Part shown: one piece after another, positions 20,668 through 31,791 of the stretch
Numbering within the stretch: position 1 is the first letter of the stretch
Layout of the letters: each line of letters starts with the position of its first letter
From: Muraenolepis orangiensis
Taxonomy: Eukaryota; Chordata; Actinopteri; Gadiformes; Muraenolepididae
Assembly (NCBI GenBank): GCA_027704905.1
Contig: CM051001.1
Span: 37,294,554-37,358,553 of the forward strand
Reading direction: 5' to 3'
Length of the DNA: 64,000 nt
Notes under the pieces: generated by a model
Databases searched by the model: none
Told to the model about the DNA's origin: nothing
Seen by the model: only the letters and a program-made list of their open reading frames with translations
Made by a program: the position numbers and the translations under genes

Positions 20668-21699
20668 TGAATATACGAGAGCCCGTTATGACCTCCGCAA
20701 GACCATCGTCACTGCCAAGCAGGAGTATAAGGACAGAGTTGAGGAGAAATTCAAGAGCCACGATGCGAGGGGTATGTGGCACTCTACCTCCCTCCCAGGA
20801 GAGCTAAATACATTTTTTGCTCGGTTCGACGTGAATGGCAGCCTGCCGAAGCCAGCGCCGCCTGAGGACACCAGCCTGCTGAACATCTCGGAGGCGGATG
20901 TGCGCCGCACCTTCAAGTGGCTGAAAATCCGTAAGGCGGCAGGCCCCGACGACATCCTGGGTCGCGTCCTCAGAGCATGCGCAGACCAGTTGGCAGGAGT
21001 CTTTGCAGACATCTTTAACCTCTCCCTGTCCCAGGCTGTTATTCCCACGGTCTTCAAGATGTCCACCATCGTGTCTGTCCTTAAACATCCCAAGGTAACA
21101 TGCCTGAATGACTATAGACCTGTAGCCCTCACCTCGATTGTCAGCAAATGCTTCGAGAGGTTGGTCAAGGACTTTATTTGCTCCGTGTTACCTGCCACGG
21201 TAACACGGCAATTAGCATATCGTCAAAACAGATCCACAGACAACGCAATTGCCATGGCCCTCCACACTGCCCTTTCCCACCTGGAGGGAAATAACTGTTA
21301 TGTGCCAATGCTGTTTGTGGACTACAGCTCAGCATTCAACACGATAGTTCCTGCCAAGCTCGACACCAAGCTTAGAGGTCTAGGCGTGCCCCCATCCACG
21401 TGCAGCTGGATACTGGACCTCCTGTCGGACCGCCACCAGGTGGTGAAGATGGGGAGCACCACCTCAGAGCCACTGACCCTCAACATGGGAGCCCCCCAGG
21501 GATGCGTGCTGAGCCCTCTCCTCTACTCCCTCAACACCCACGACTGCATGGCTATGCACAGCTCCAACGTCATCATCAAGATAGCTTATTTTTAGAACTG
21601 CTTGTCGTCGGGTATTGCACATAAGATTTTCACACCACTGCTTTATACTTGTAAACTATGAAGTGACAATAAACTTGACTTGACTTGACTTGACTTGAA
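20668..21699 (+). mobile_element. LINE A copy 3, internally deleted
   Basis: 5'-truncated at YTRARYDLRKTIVTAKQEYK. The frame 20660-21595 is open through FVDYSSAFNTI (A) and NMGAPQGCVLSPLLYSLN (B), with the linker segment VWQGLQ to SSTS deleted near 20780. At about 21588 it jumps from just before motif C straight into 3' UTR (GTCGTCGGGTATTGCACATA), removing motif C and the thumb. It ends in the TTGAC tail (21674-21698). Confidence 0.88.
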
Positions 21700-23230
21700 T
21701 AACAACAATTTTCAAAAATAAATAAAAAAACAACAATAATTATGTGTAGCAGGATGAGAGTCCTAATCCCTTGTAAAGCATATTCTCCTCGTTTGACTCT
21801 TGTGAGCATATCACCACCAGGGGGCACCCTATACAGGGCAGAGGTTTCTAGCTGGCTGTCTCTTGTTCGCTGGTACACAGATCCGCCCCACCTGCGTGTT
21901 TGCAGTGTTTGCTTCCGCCACCGGTGCAGGTATGTTAATGTAGCATTGCTCGCTTCAGGAAAAATTCTGCAATTTGCCAGCGTATTGATACTTCGCCCTG
22001 CTTTGCCTAGTGGAGGATCCTTCGGGTGCAGTCGCTCTCCCCCTCTCGGCGTCATCAATAGGAAAGCCTGATCGGTATGTGCGCTGTACGGCGATCTATT
22101 TAGTCAATCCACCTCATTACTTTTATTGATATTAACGCTGTATTTGTACTTATTCATAAACCTAGGGCCCATCAAATGTTTAAGGGACATCTGCAGTAAC
22201 GTCACAACGGCTGTTGATTTTGTCTAATGTTTGGGCTAACACCACCTCATTGGTTCTGATCGCTGCTTCTGGCCAGCTTTGCGTCGCCTACTGCGTAGGT
22301 TCGCTCACCAGTAAAAGTGCTGCTTTAACCGCACGCCTTCCTGCTGGGCCAACACTTGAAGTGTGGAAGTCACTGAGCTCTGGGGCTAACTCCCTCTATA
22401 ACGTGTCCTTGTTTTGGCCAACTTGATTTAAATAGTTTGTTTATTTTGTTTGACTGAACCCTTTCTCTTGTGATTCTTTTTATTTATACAAATTGTTATC
22501 ATCTTTTGTTTCTGAGAACATATTTGATATTGTGTTTATTTATTATTGAATTTGTGTATTTTTCCCCCCCGTAACTGCGTTTCCCTCTTTGTTCCCCACT
22601 TAGTTACTGAGAGCTGAAGGTGGTGTTGTTGGTGTCCAAGGTGGTGGTGTTCCTCCCTTCTTTTGTGTGTGTGTGTGTGTGCTCCCCTGGGATTTGATTT
22701 CCTGCAGTAGGACTGGGGTGATAGAAGGGTGGTTTGTTTGGGGATCCTTCCACTCGTCGACCCCACTGGTAAGCCTCAGCCCCTCATTAATTTTCCCCTT
22801 TGTGTTACAGCCCTGTGCGACTGTAAACTGTATTTTAACAATTGACTTAAATAAAATTGTATATTTTTGATAAATTGAAACCACGTCTCTTGCTCCATTA
22901 GTATTCGAACCTGTGTGTCCTGTGTACCTATAACTGAAAACCTGTTAATATTTCCTTGGGTGAAACTCCCAAGGTGGCGTTGTCGGAATTGTGAATGGTG
23001 TACGCAAACTAAGTTGAAATACATTTACCTATCCTCCCCTCTGCGGCTACTGCCACGTATGTATAATAATATATTTAACAATATTGTTTTGTAATCCTAA
23101 AAATAGATATAACACTTATTTGCTTCAATATTCAGGACTAAAACCAAATGATAAGGATGTAACCGTTATCGTCTGCTCGTCCTTGTTAGCTACCATCCAG
23201 GTCATGGCCCCAAAGATGTAAACCTGTCTC
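21700..23230 (+). other. Non-coding stretch with LTR-like features
   Basis: About 1.5 kb without a supported gene. A TG-starting segment at about 21742, a polyadenylation-type AATAAA near 22850 and a primer-binding-site-like GGTGGCGTTGTCGG at about 22972-22986 would fit a 5' LTR with leader of a gypsy-type element on +. No coding region follows and I see no second LTR. A (GT)n run is at 22665-22680. Confidence 0.35.
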
Positions 23231-23238
23231 TCAGGCAG

Positions 23239-24175
23239 CTAGCGTTGACTCAGCATTGTGTTATGGGTTGATGTGTAACAGGCCAGGAGGAGAGACATGG
23301 AACAGGAGGAGAGACAGGGCCAGTGGAGAGACAGGGCCAGGGGGAGAGACAGGGAACAGGAGGAGAGACAGGGAACAGGAGGAGAGACAGGGCCAGGGGA
23401 GAGACAGGGCCAGGAGGAGAGACAGGGAACAGGAGGAGAGACAGGGCCAGGAGGAGAGACGGGGAACAGGAGGAGAGACAGGGCCAGGGGAGAGACAGGG
23501 CCAGGGGAGAGACAGGGCCAGGGGGAGAGACGGGGCCAGGGGGAGAGACAGGGCCAGGGGAGAGACAGGGCCAGGAGGATAGACAGGGAACAGGAGGAGA
23601 GACAGGGCCAGGGGAGAGACAGGGAACAGGAGGAGAGACAGGGCCAGGGGAGAGACAGGGCCAGGGGGAGAGACGGGGAACAGGAGGAGAGACGGGGAAC
23701 AGGGGGAGAGACAGGGCCAGGAGGAGAGAGGCCAGGAGGAGAGACAGGGCCAGGGGAGAGACAGGGAACAGGAGGAGAGACAGGGAACAGGGGGAGAGAC
23801 GGGGAACAGGAGGAGAGACAGGGCCAGGAGGAGAGAGGCCAGGAGGAGAGACGGAGAACAGGAGGAGAGACAGGGAACAGGACTCCAATGGTAGTTGAGG
23901 CAGAGCAAACGTCCCTCATTTATTGTCTTCAAAACACAAAACGGAACATCCGGTTAGCGATGCCTTGTGCAACTAGCTCGCCCATAGAGTAGCTCAAACA
24001 TTGTTTTAACATTAAATTAACATATTTGGTTCAGTCATACCAATAAACACACTAAAAACCCAACGTGTGAAATACAAATAAAACACATGATGATTAATAA
24101 CTTAACCAAAGTATTTGCAGTAGTACAGCACTCGGGGAAACCTCCTTACCTTCGAAACACAAAACGGAACAGAAT
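23239..24175 (+). mobile_element. LTR relative carrying an expanded GA-rich minisatellite
   Basis: Sequence on both sides of the minisatellite (GACTCAGCATTGTGTTATGG before; GGACTCCAATGGTAGTTGAG and CATTTATTGTCTTC after) is the reverse complement of the LTR at 5798-6016. A copy of CGAAACACAAAACGGAACA closes the segment at about 24157-24175 and may be the LTR end (CA). The left part of the LTR up to TGTAAGGG is largely missing. No internal region is attached. Confidence 0.55.
23279..23882. repeat. Minisatellite, GAGAGACAGGG(CC/AA)AGG units
   Basis: About 30 imperfect units of 16-20 bp, purine-rich on + (GAGAGACAGGGCCAGGGG and GAGAGACAGGGAACAGGAG types). Long frames on both strands (over 190 codons) arise only because the unit has no stop codons; they are not genes. 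Confidence 0.95.
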
Positions 24176-24595
24176 AGTGGTGTGCCGTTTGTGAACGAAC
24201 GGGTCTTAACAAACAGTGAACGAGAACGACTTGTTCACTCCCATATTCCATGTCGTTTGTTCGTTCACTTCGTTGTTGTTGTTTTTTAAGTGCATCACGG
24301 GCAGGAACGCTACGCAGCGGAGTGATTCGACTGTGAGCGGACTCGGAGCACTAGGGCTGGAGCCCAAAGAGTGACATTAGGCTTTCTTATTGATCGAACT
24401 AGGCATCTGAGTCATCGAGGAGGCGGGATAACTGTTCTGAACCCACCACTCTCGTTCGTCATCCCTTTAGGTGAACCAATCAACGAGACTCGTTCACTGA
24501 ACGACCGACCAGAGGATCGTTCACTGAACGACCGACCAGAGGATCGTTCACTGAACGACCGACAAGAGGATCGTTCACTGAACGAAAATAAGTTA
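24176..24595 (+). mobile_element. hAT-like fragment with 27-bp tandem repeat
   Basis: It starts TAGTGGTGTGCCG followed by GTGAACGAACGG, like one terminal repeat of fish hAT elements that contain many GTTCACTGAACGA palindromes. A 27-bp unit (CGTTCACTGAACGACCGACC plus AGAGGAT) repeats three to four times at 24488-24587. The opposite terminal repeat is not present, so this is an incomplete copy. Confidence 0.45.
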
Positions 24596-24599
24596 TAAG

Positions 24600-25436
24600 A
24601 AAATAACCCTGCAACTGCTCATCAGGGAAAGCAAAGTCCCCGTCCTCCCCGGGGCCTGGGTCCACGATGAGGGGCGGTGCCACCTTACGAAGCCGGCTTG
24701 CGTACCACCGTGATCCGTAGGCCAGACGAAAGGTGGCTGGCCCCAGTTGAGCGGTGACCTTCATCGGCACCGTCCAGAAGGATAGCAGCTTGTGGTTCCA
24801 GTTAGGACGGTGAATCCTGACCCAGTTCCCCACTGTGAAGGGAGGCGCTCTCACCCTCCGTCTCTTGTCGAACCGCTGCTTCACGCTGAGCCTCTGCGAC
24901 CCTGGCGCTCTGGCAGGGTGCCGCTGCTGGCGTGACGGCCGCCGGGGCCCGGAGCCGATCCAAAGGAAGCTGCAGCTCACGGCCCATCATCAAGAGGGCT
25001 GGGGAGCAGCCGGTAGGTGAGTGGGGCGTCGCCCGGTAGTGAAGCAGGGTGCGGAGCAGCCATCTGCCAGGTGACCTCTGACCCCTTTAGGGTTTGGTTG
25101 AACCTTTCAACCCCCCCATTTGCTTGCGGTGGTAGAAAGCTGTACGGATGTGTTTGATCCCCCTCTCCTCCACAAAGGTGACGAACTCAGCTGAGACAAA
25201 CTGGGCCGTTATCTGTAGTGACGGCGTTAGGACTGCCCCACCGAGCAAACGGAGAGGCGAGAAAGTCTGTGACCACCCGAGCCGTTACGGACCCCGTGGC
25301 GACCACCTCTGGCCATTTCGAATGGAGGTCGTAGGCCACCAGGAGGAAGCGTTGGTGGTGCGGGACGCCATGGAGCTCCCCACAGATGTCCAGCTGGATG
25401 TGCTCCCAAGGCGCGCGTGGCCACTGCAAGGGCCAT
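24600..25436 (-). mobile_element. Ty3/Gypsy integrase remnant
   Basis: The minus-strand frame 25187-25429 encodes the integrase core start (WEHIQLDICGEL, with the first catalytic Asp; SKWPEVV; TTDNGP, with the second). After frameshifts a Gly-Val-rich middle is damaged, then HYRATPHSPTG (25000-25060) and a C-terminal basic domain (VKQRFDKRRRVRAPPFTVGN, 24780-24900) follow. The family differs from the 16-kb remnant. It is a broken endogenous fragment with no gag, RT or LTR attached. Confidence 0.82.
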
Positions 25437-25731
25437 AAAGTAAACCGATTATATTTATACTAGAGGTGGGACGATCGATCGGCTTCCGATCATTATCGGC
25501 CGATTTTGAAGAAAAATGCGCAATCGGAGAATGCCGATCTTTCTTTAATGTTGCCGATTTCATAGCCGATCCTGCACGTGAGAAACACGTGAGCTCATTT
25601 CTTTACCAACAAGACAAATGTAATAAGACACCTGAAAACCCATCACCCAGCGCAGCATGGCGAGTTTGTTAAACTGACCGTGGAGAACGAGAACCCCAGG
25701 AATGCATGATGGATGAAACTGTTCTATAATA

Positions 25732-27052
25732 CAGGGGTTCCCACCCTTTGTTGTGCCACGGACCGGCAGATACATGAAAAAAAATCTCGCGGACCAGTTG
25801 TTAATTTTCGCGGACCGGTTGTCAAAGTGTGTGTCAACACACACCCCTAACAAAACAGCAGGGCTCGGTCCTTCAACGTTTGCAACAAGATGCTGAATGT
25901 GTTCTACCAGTCGGTGGTAGCCAGTGCCATCTTCTCCGGAGTCGTGTGCTGGGGAAGCAGGTTGAGATCAGCAGATGCCAACAAGATCAGCAGGATTGTC
26001 AGGAAGGCTGGCGCTGTCCTGGGGGTCCAGCTGGACTCCTTGTTTGTGGTGTCTGAGAGAAGGATGCTGCGCAAGCTGCGTAGTATCCTTGACAACAACT
26101 CTCACCCTCTCCATCAGGTGCTGACCTCATATAGAAGCACCTTTAGCAACAGACTCATTCCACCCAGGTGCACCACAGAACGCCATAGGAAGTCCTTTCT
26201 TCCTGTGGCCATTAGACTCTTTAATTCCTCTACCTCGGGTCATGAGAGGGACAGTGGAGACTCAGTGACCTGAGGCCAACGTACTTATTTTTATTTTTAT
26301 TTTTGGTCAACACACTGTAATCATCTCATTGTACTTTGCACTGTAAATTCTATTCAAATACGAATTCACTTTTCACTTTTTCACTTTTCACATGTCACTT
26401 TTCAGTTGAGTTATTTATTAATATATTATTATTGCCAATTTGCACTATACGTATTGTTGTGTATTGTATATACCTACGTATTACTGTTATAATACTGTAC
26501 ATTTATCTTCATTTATCAATACATTTAGACTTCATTTAGAATTATTTTAACTATTTTGTTTATAATAGTTTTATTTTAGTTAGTTGTTGTTTTGTTTTTT
26601 AGCTTAGGTATTAGTATTTTGTGTGTGCATTTATTCCCCCTGTGTCAACTGTTGCACCTTAATTTCCCTCGGGATTAATAAAGTTTTCTGAATCTGAATC
26701 TGATTTCAGTATAAACGCGCATGTACGCGGAGCGCCCGTAACAAAACCGGCTCGTTGGCGACCGACACGTCACTAGCGCGTAGTCTCTTTAGTAGCGCGT
26801 GTAACTGAAAGTCTCTCGTTATGCCGCCGATATATATTTAATCTATATATATAGATTATACCGCTATATAATCTCTATATATAGATTATACTATATATAT
26901 CATCTCTATATATAGATTATACCGCCCGCCGTTCACCTATACTCAAATTATTTGAGTCAAATATGATGATAAACACACAGCTGTTTCGCGGCCCGGCAGT
27001 AACACCTCTACGGCCCGGTACCGGTCCGCGGCCCGGCGTTTGGGAACCCCTG
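25732..27052. mobile_element. Inner hAT transposon, non-autonomous, nested
   Basis: It starts CAGGGGTTCCCACCC and its right end complements to CAGGGGTTCCCAAACG. A perfect 8-bp duplication CTATAATA flanks it (25724-25731 and 27053-27060). GGCCCGG-rich subterminal repeats (ACCGGTCCGCGGCCCGGCG at the right) are typical of this hAT type. It carries a LINE B fragment (25862-26703) and a palindromic ATATATAGATTATA cluster (26829-26925). There is no transposase. Confidence 0.93.
25862..26703 (+). mobile_element. LINE B 3' fragment inside the inner hAT
   Basis: It begins at RSFNVCNKMLNVFYQSVV of the RT thumb (frame 25890-26273, open to the stop) and includes the whole 3' UTR and the CTGAATCTGAATCTGA tail. 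It is 5'-truncated, as is usual for LINE insertions. No clear target duplication is seen. Confidence 0.9.
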
Positions 27053-27209
27053 CTATAATAGACAGCTATAGCAGCAATACACTGTAGACCGCTATAGCTG
27101 CAAAAAAAATAAAAAATCGGTGATCGGTGGGGCAGATATTTCTCATTGTGATCGGTGATCGGTGGCAAAAAACGTGATCGTCCCATCCCTAATTTATACC
27201 TTTTAATAT

Positions 27210-28485
27210 AATATGGTTTATGGTTTAATGGAGATGCTGTCCAACCGCAGCTTCATCCTCCGAACCAGCGATGGCCAGCGAAGCAGACTGAGGAGATTGA
27301 GAAACGGGGTGCCACAGGGGTCTGTCCTCTCACCACTGCTGTTCAATATTTACATCCACGACCTCCCGGAGACAACATCCAGACAATATGGTTACGCGGA
27401 TGATCTGGCCATCATGCTGCGTCGAACAACATGGTCAGCGGTGGAACAGGGTCTCAACCAGGACATGGGCATCTTGGCTGCCTACCTGCGCAAGTGGCGT
27501 CTGCAGCTCAGTACTGGGAAGACTGTGTCGGCCGCATACCACCTGTGCAACAGAGAGGCCAAAAGGGAACTGTCGGTGTCCGTCGACAACAAGCGTCTGG
27601 AGCACCAACTAGCCCCCAAGTACCTCGGTGTTCGGCTGGACAGGACACTGTCCTACAAACGGCACCTTGAGGAAGTGAGAGCCAAAGTGACAGCAAGGGT
27701 CTCGCTTATCCGCCGCCTTGCTGGCACAACCTGGGGTGCCTCCGCCAGGACACTACGAATCTCCACACAAGCCCTGGTGTTCTCTGCTGCCGAATACTGC
27801 GCCCCAGTCTGGAGTAGAAGCCCACATGTGAAGAAGGTTGATCCTATCATCAACAATGCCCTTCGGATCATAACCGGTTGCCTAAAGCCCACCCCCGTGT
27901 CCTACCTGCCAGTCCTAGCGGGAATTGCCCCGGCCGGTCTCCGACGAGAGGCCGCTATCCTCGCACTTGCAAGGAAAGCCCAAGAACATGACTGGCATAT
28001 CCTGCACGAAACAACAACAAAGGCAGCGCCCCCAAGCAGACTCAAGTCCCGTCACCCCTACAACAGGACAGCACAAGAGATGCTTGGTTCCATCCCTGAG
28101 GACCTGTCTACAAGGGCATGGCTAGCAACTTCCTGGAAGCAGGAATGGGAGTCGGCTGAGCCCACACGTCTGCACCATCACATCCAAGATCCGGGAGATG
28201 GAGTCGAAGGAGAACATCTACCACGCCGGCATTGGACCCTGCTGAACCGCCTCCGTACTGGGGTTGGTCGCTTCAAAGCGTCCATGAAGGAGTGGGGCCT
28301 GGCAGACAGCGCAGTATGTGAGTGTGGCGAGCCTGAGCAGACTGCCGACCACATAATCACCACCTGTCCTCTGTACAGACCTCCTTCAGAGGCTGGCCTC
28401 TTCCATGTGGGACCAGAGACGAGAGCGTGGCTTTGTGACACTGAGCTGGACATATGATGATGATACACGAAAGAGAGAGAGAGAG
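27210..28485 (+). mobile_element. LINE E, 5'-truncated insertion with 12-bp target duplication
   Basis: Flanked by ACCTTTTAATAT at 27198-27209 and 28486-28497. The left duplication overlaps the right duplication of the outer hAT by two bases. The element ends in TGATGATGATACACG and a GA-rich run. It carries one open frame and belongs to a lineage clearly different from A-D and F. Confidence 0.9.
27213..28457 (+). CDS. LINE E reverse transcriptase C-terminal part, open
   Basis: 414 codons without a break. RT motif B reads RNGVPQGSVLSPLLFNIYIH, motif C is YGYADDLAIM with both Asp, then KYLGVRLDRTLSYKRHL and a long C-terminal region. This ends with a Cys/His cluster CECGEPEQTADHIITTC (CxC-x7-H-x4-C), a feature of several jockey/I-like lineages. 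Fingers, motif A and endonuclease are missing, so the frame, although open, cannot give an active enzyme. The intact frame suggests a recent insertion. The start ATG is fortuitous. Confidence 0.85.
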   Translation: MVYGLMEMLSNRSFILRTSDGQRSRLRRLRNGVPQGSVLSPLLFNIYIHDLPETTSRQYGYADDLAIMLRRTTWSAVEQGLNQDMGILAAYLRKWRLQLSTGKTVSAAYHLCNREAKRELSVSVDNKRLEHQLAPKYLGVRLDRTLSYKRHLEEVRAKVTARVSLIRRLAGTTWGASARTLRISTQALVFSAAEYCAPVWSRSPHVKKVDPIINNALRIITGCLKPTPVSYLPVLAGIAPAGLRREAAILALARKAQEHDWHILHETTTKAAPPSRLKSRHPYNRTAQEMLGSIPEDLSTRAWLATSWKQEWESAEPTRLHHHIQDPGDGVEGEHLPRRHWTLLNRLRTGVGRFKASMKEWGLADSAVCECGEPEQTADHIITTCPLYRPPSEAGLFHVGPETRAWLCDTELDI

Positions 28486-28509
28486 ACCTTTTAATATTAT
28501 AGTTATTAT

Positions 28510-28950
28510 GCTCCATGTAGCTCTGTTCTAATCAGGGTTCGATATTTTATTAATCAGTTATTGTAAGGGATATATACTTTATTCAACTGTTCTTGTCAGG
28601 GTTCTATAGTTTATTGTTAACTATAATTAACTAAAAATTAACTATAGAACCCTGACGAGAACAGTTTTTTCAACAAAATAACCCTGACAAGATCATTTGT
28701 TTTAACTGTCCTTATCAGAGTTCAATAGTTCAATATTAAACTGTTCTTATCAGGGTTCTATGGTTTATTAAACTGTTCTTATCGGGGTTCTATCGTTTAT
28801 TCAACTGTTTTTGTCAGGGTTCTATGGTTTATTAAACTGTTCTTATCAGGGTTCTATAGTTTATTCAACTGTTCTTGTCAGGGTTCTATGGTTTATTTTA
28901 CTGTTCTATTGTTTATTCAACTGTTGGTCATTGTTTACAACAGGGTTCTT
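28510..28950. repeat. Minisatellite, GTTCTTATCAGGGTTCTATGG units, with inverted copy
   Basis: About ten degenerate units of 33-40 bp (AACTGTTCTTGTCAGGGTTC then TATGGTTTATTA). One unit lies in inverted orientation: 28584-28612 pairs with 28640-28666 and could form a hairpin of about 27 bp. Confidence 0.85.
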
Positions 28951-29309
28951 CTGTCAGTAATGAGCTTGATGGTCTTTTGAAGAACTAAAGGAAGATCAGA
29001 CTGTTTATTAAGAGAGAACCCCAGCCTCTAGCGTTATTGTTTGGTTTACTTTATGAAGGTTGGTTTTTAACACAGCCAGGAAGGACCAGTATGTTCGCCA
29101 GTTGGTGTCATTGTTGGTTTAATAAGCTGCATTGGCATTATGGAGCTCCAAAACAATCAAAAATATCAAATATATAGGCCTACAAATACATGGTCATACT
29201 CCGTAGAGTTTAAAACGTGTCATACTGAATTCCAATACAATATGCTCCAAAAGGCCATTTATGATGCAGTACCACAGACAGCCTCTATAGCGTCCAGTTG
29301 AAGACTCGC
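28951..29309. other. Unassigned non-coding sequence
   Basis: No frame, repeat or recognisable element seen. Confidence 0.4.
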
Positions 29310-29512
29310 AGTTACATTTACATTTACATTTACATTTAGGGCATTTGCTTTTATCCAAAGCGACTTAAGGAGTACATTTGTTGAAGTAGACACTAGCATA
29401 ACGCTGAGGTACTCGAACATAAAAATACAGCAGTTCACAAGCATTCATATTAACAAGATGAATAACACTATTTCGTACTGCCAGGTCACCTGCGTAAGGT
29501 TAAGTTATATCA
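29310..29512 (-). mobile_element. LINE C 3' UTR fragment
   Basis: The TTACATTTACATTTACATTT tail, the ATCCAAAGCGACTTA motif and the following about 170 bp (AGGAGTACATTTGTTGAAGTAG onwards) match 6711-6900 closely. It is a short, 5'-truncated insertion of the LINE C end. Confidence 0.85.
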
Positions 29513-30390
29513 GTTGGTGATAAATAAACACAAACATAACATGACAACATTTTGAAATAAAAACCTAGTGCACTACTTCCCTGTCTGAAACAGCCCAGCT
29601 AAAGACGGTTGTGTTCAGTGTTAATCTCCCCAGTCCAGAGCTGTGGGAGAGACTGATAGTCCTGTTTTATATGTAAAGCTGCTGCTACACTGCCTGCAGG
29701 CACTTCCAAACCAAGGCTTTTGTTGCAGCCAAATTGTGGCAGAGTCCCACTGTCTAAGCTGCTTTGCATTCTGGGAGTAGAGCGGCGAGGGAGGGCTCCG
29801 AGGATTGTGGGTAAAGTTGATTAGAGTGTTTTCAAATGAAAGAGCAATTATTGTCCTGTCAATCTTTCCCTGTGCTCTCCTTTCGGTTATACTGTTTATA
29901 CTTCTATCTATTCATCTATAGCATGCATAGTCTATCTATATATCTATAGCACCTATCTATTTATACATCTATATATCTAGAGCATTCTAAATGAACAAGG
30001 CACCATGTTTGAACTAAAGACTGGAGGTAGTTTGGTTTGTTATGGTGGAGAGCATTACCCTCTAATGTTATAACACATGGTCACGCATGTTGGGTCATAG
30101 AGAGAGAGAGAGAGAGGGAGAGAGAGAGAGAGGGGGGGGGGTTGTGTGGGAGGTTATCTGGCTGTCTTTATAATTTCCTGTAACAAGGGCCTCGGCCTCT
30201 CCAGGCAAACAGCTTTTGAAGGCTGATGGGAAAATATACATTTTAATAATGAGACAGAACGGCACCAACACTAAAAGATAAAGAAAGGAGATTTCTTATC
30301 TAAAATTAGCTGATGAAAGTGGTATGTGTGGGGTTATGAAAGTGTGTGTGGTTATGAAAGTGGGGTGTGTGTGTGTGGGGTTATGAAAGT
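29513..30390. other. Unassigned non-coding sequence with GA/G tract
   Basis: It holds a GAGAGA run and nine to ten Gs at 30098-30141, TCTATAGCA repeats near 29910-29985, and GT-rich repeats at 30330-30390. I see no gene in it. Confidence 0.5.
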
Positions 30391-31790
30391 GTGTCCATCC
30401 ATTCATTGTCTACAGCTTATCCGGGTCGGGTCACAGAGGTAGCAGCTTCAGCAGGGGACTCCAAACCTCCCTCTCCCTGACAACATTGACCAGCTCTGAC
30501 TGGGGGATCCCGAGGTGTTCCCAGGCAAGTAATCACCCCACCTGGACCTTGATCTGCCCCGTGGTCTCTTCCCAGTTGGATGTGCCTGGAAAACCTCCCT
30601 CGGGAGGCGACCAGAAAGCATCCTTACTAGATCCTCGCACCACCTCAACTGGCTCCTTTTTACGCAAAGGAGCAGCGGCTCTACTCCGAGTCTCTCACGA
30701 GAGACTGAACATCTCACCCTATCCCTAGGGGAGATGCCAGCCACCCTCCTGAGAAAACTAATTTTGGCCGCTTGTATTCGCTATCTCGTTTCGGTCATTA
30801 CCCATTGTTCATGACCAAAGGTGAGGGTAGGAACGAAAACTGATCGGTAGTCCGGACACAGCTATTGCTTTGGGAGTAGAGAGATTGGATGGCCCTCTGT
30901 AGTGACCTCCGCACCCCATACTCCCGCAGCACCCCCCACAGTATTTCCAGAGGGACCCGATTATATGCCTTCTCCAAATCCATAAAACACATGTATACTG
31001 GATGGGCCCCAAGCCCCCTCCAGGATCCTTGCAAGAGTGAAGAGCTGGTCCGTTGTTCCATGACCAGGGCGGAATCCACATTGTTCCTCTTCAATCTGAG
31101 GTTCGACTATCGACCGAACCCTCCTTTCCAGCACCTTGGAGTAGACTTTCCCAAGGAGGTAAGAGGGAGTAATTTGCTACCCCTGTAATTGGTACACAAC
31201 CTATGGTCCCCTTTTTTTGAACAGGGGTACCACCACCCTCGTTTGCCACTCCTCAGGCTCTGTCCCAGACATCCACGCAATGTTGAAAAGACGTGTCATC
31301 CATTACAGCCCCTCAACACCCAGAGCCTTTAGCATTTCTGGATGGATCTCACCAACCTCTGGGGCCTTGCCACTGTGGAGATGTTTGACTTGTTGACAGT
31401 GACTTCCTTCAGGGAGATTGGTCTCCCAGACCGGCACATTCCCAGTTCACCCACACTACACGTTGTGCTTATCAGGTCTGTCCAGAGGCTTCCCCCGCCA
31501 TCTTACCCAACTCACCACCAGATGGTGATGGGTGGACAGCTCTGCCCCTCTCTTCACCCGAGTGTCCAAAACATGCGGCCTCAGGCCAAATGACACGATA
31601 ACAAAATCGTTCATTGACTTTCGGCCTAAGGTACTCTGGAACCATGTTCACTTATGAGCATCCTTATGTTTGAACATGGTGTTTGTTATGGCCAATCCAT
31701 GACTAGCACAGAAGTTCAATAACAAAACCCCAATCCGGTTCAGATCATGTAGGCCGTTCATCCCCATCACGCCCCTCCAAGTTTCCCCAT
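30391..31790 (-). mobile_element. LINE F copy 1 (RTE/Expander-like), 3' part
   Basis: The 3' end (complement of CATCCATTCATTGTCTACAG and CTTATCCGGGTCGGG) is typical of a very common fish RTE-like family. RT remnants on the minus strand: MCFMDLEKAYNRVPLEILWG (motif A region, 30798-31094) and EYGVRRSLQRAIQSLYSQS. The frame has many stops, and fingers and linker are only partly preserved. It is one copy with 34583-34907 and 35418-35575. Confidence 0.8.
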
Positions 31791-31791
31791 C

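Larger units (their letters stand above)
25461..27191. mobile_element. Outer hAT transposon, non-autonomous
   Basis: The terminal inverted repeats are TAGAGGTGGGACGATCGATC at the left and TAGGGATGGGACGATCACG (complement of the right end). It is flanked by a perfect 8-bp target duplication ATTTATAC (25453-25460 and 27192-27199), typical of hAT. CCGATC-type subterminal repeats are at both ends. There is no transposase frame. It contains an inner hAT at 25732-27052; without it the element is about 410 bp. Confidence 0.93.

Noticed and set aside
23239..23992. Repetitive frames of 190-231 residues on both strands
   Set aside because: Produced by the GA-rich minisatellite; they overlap in several frames and contain only unit repeats.
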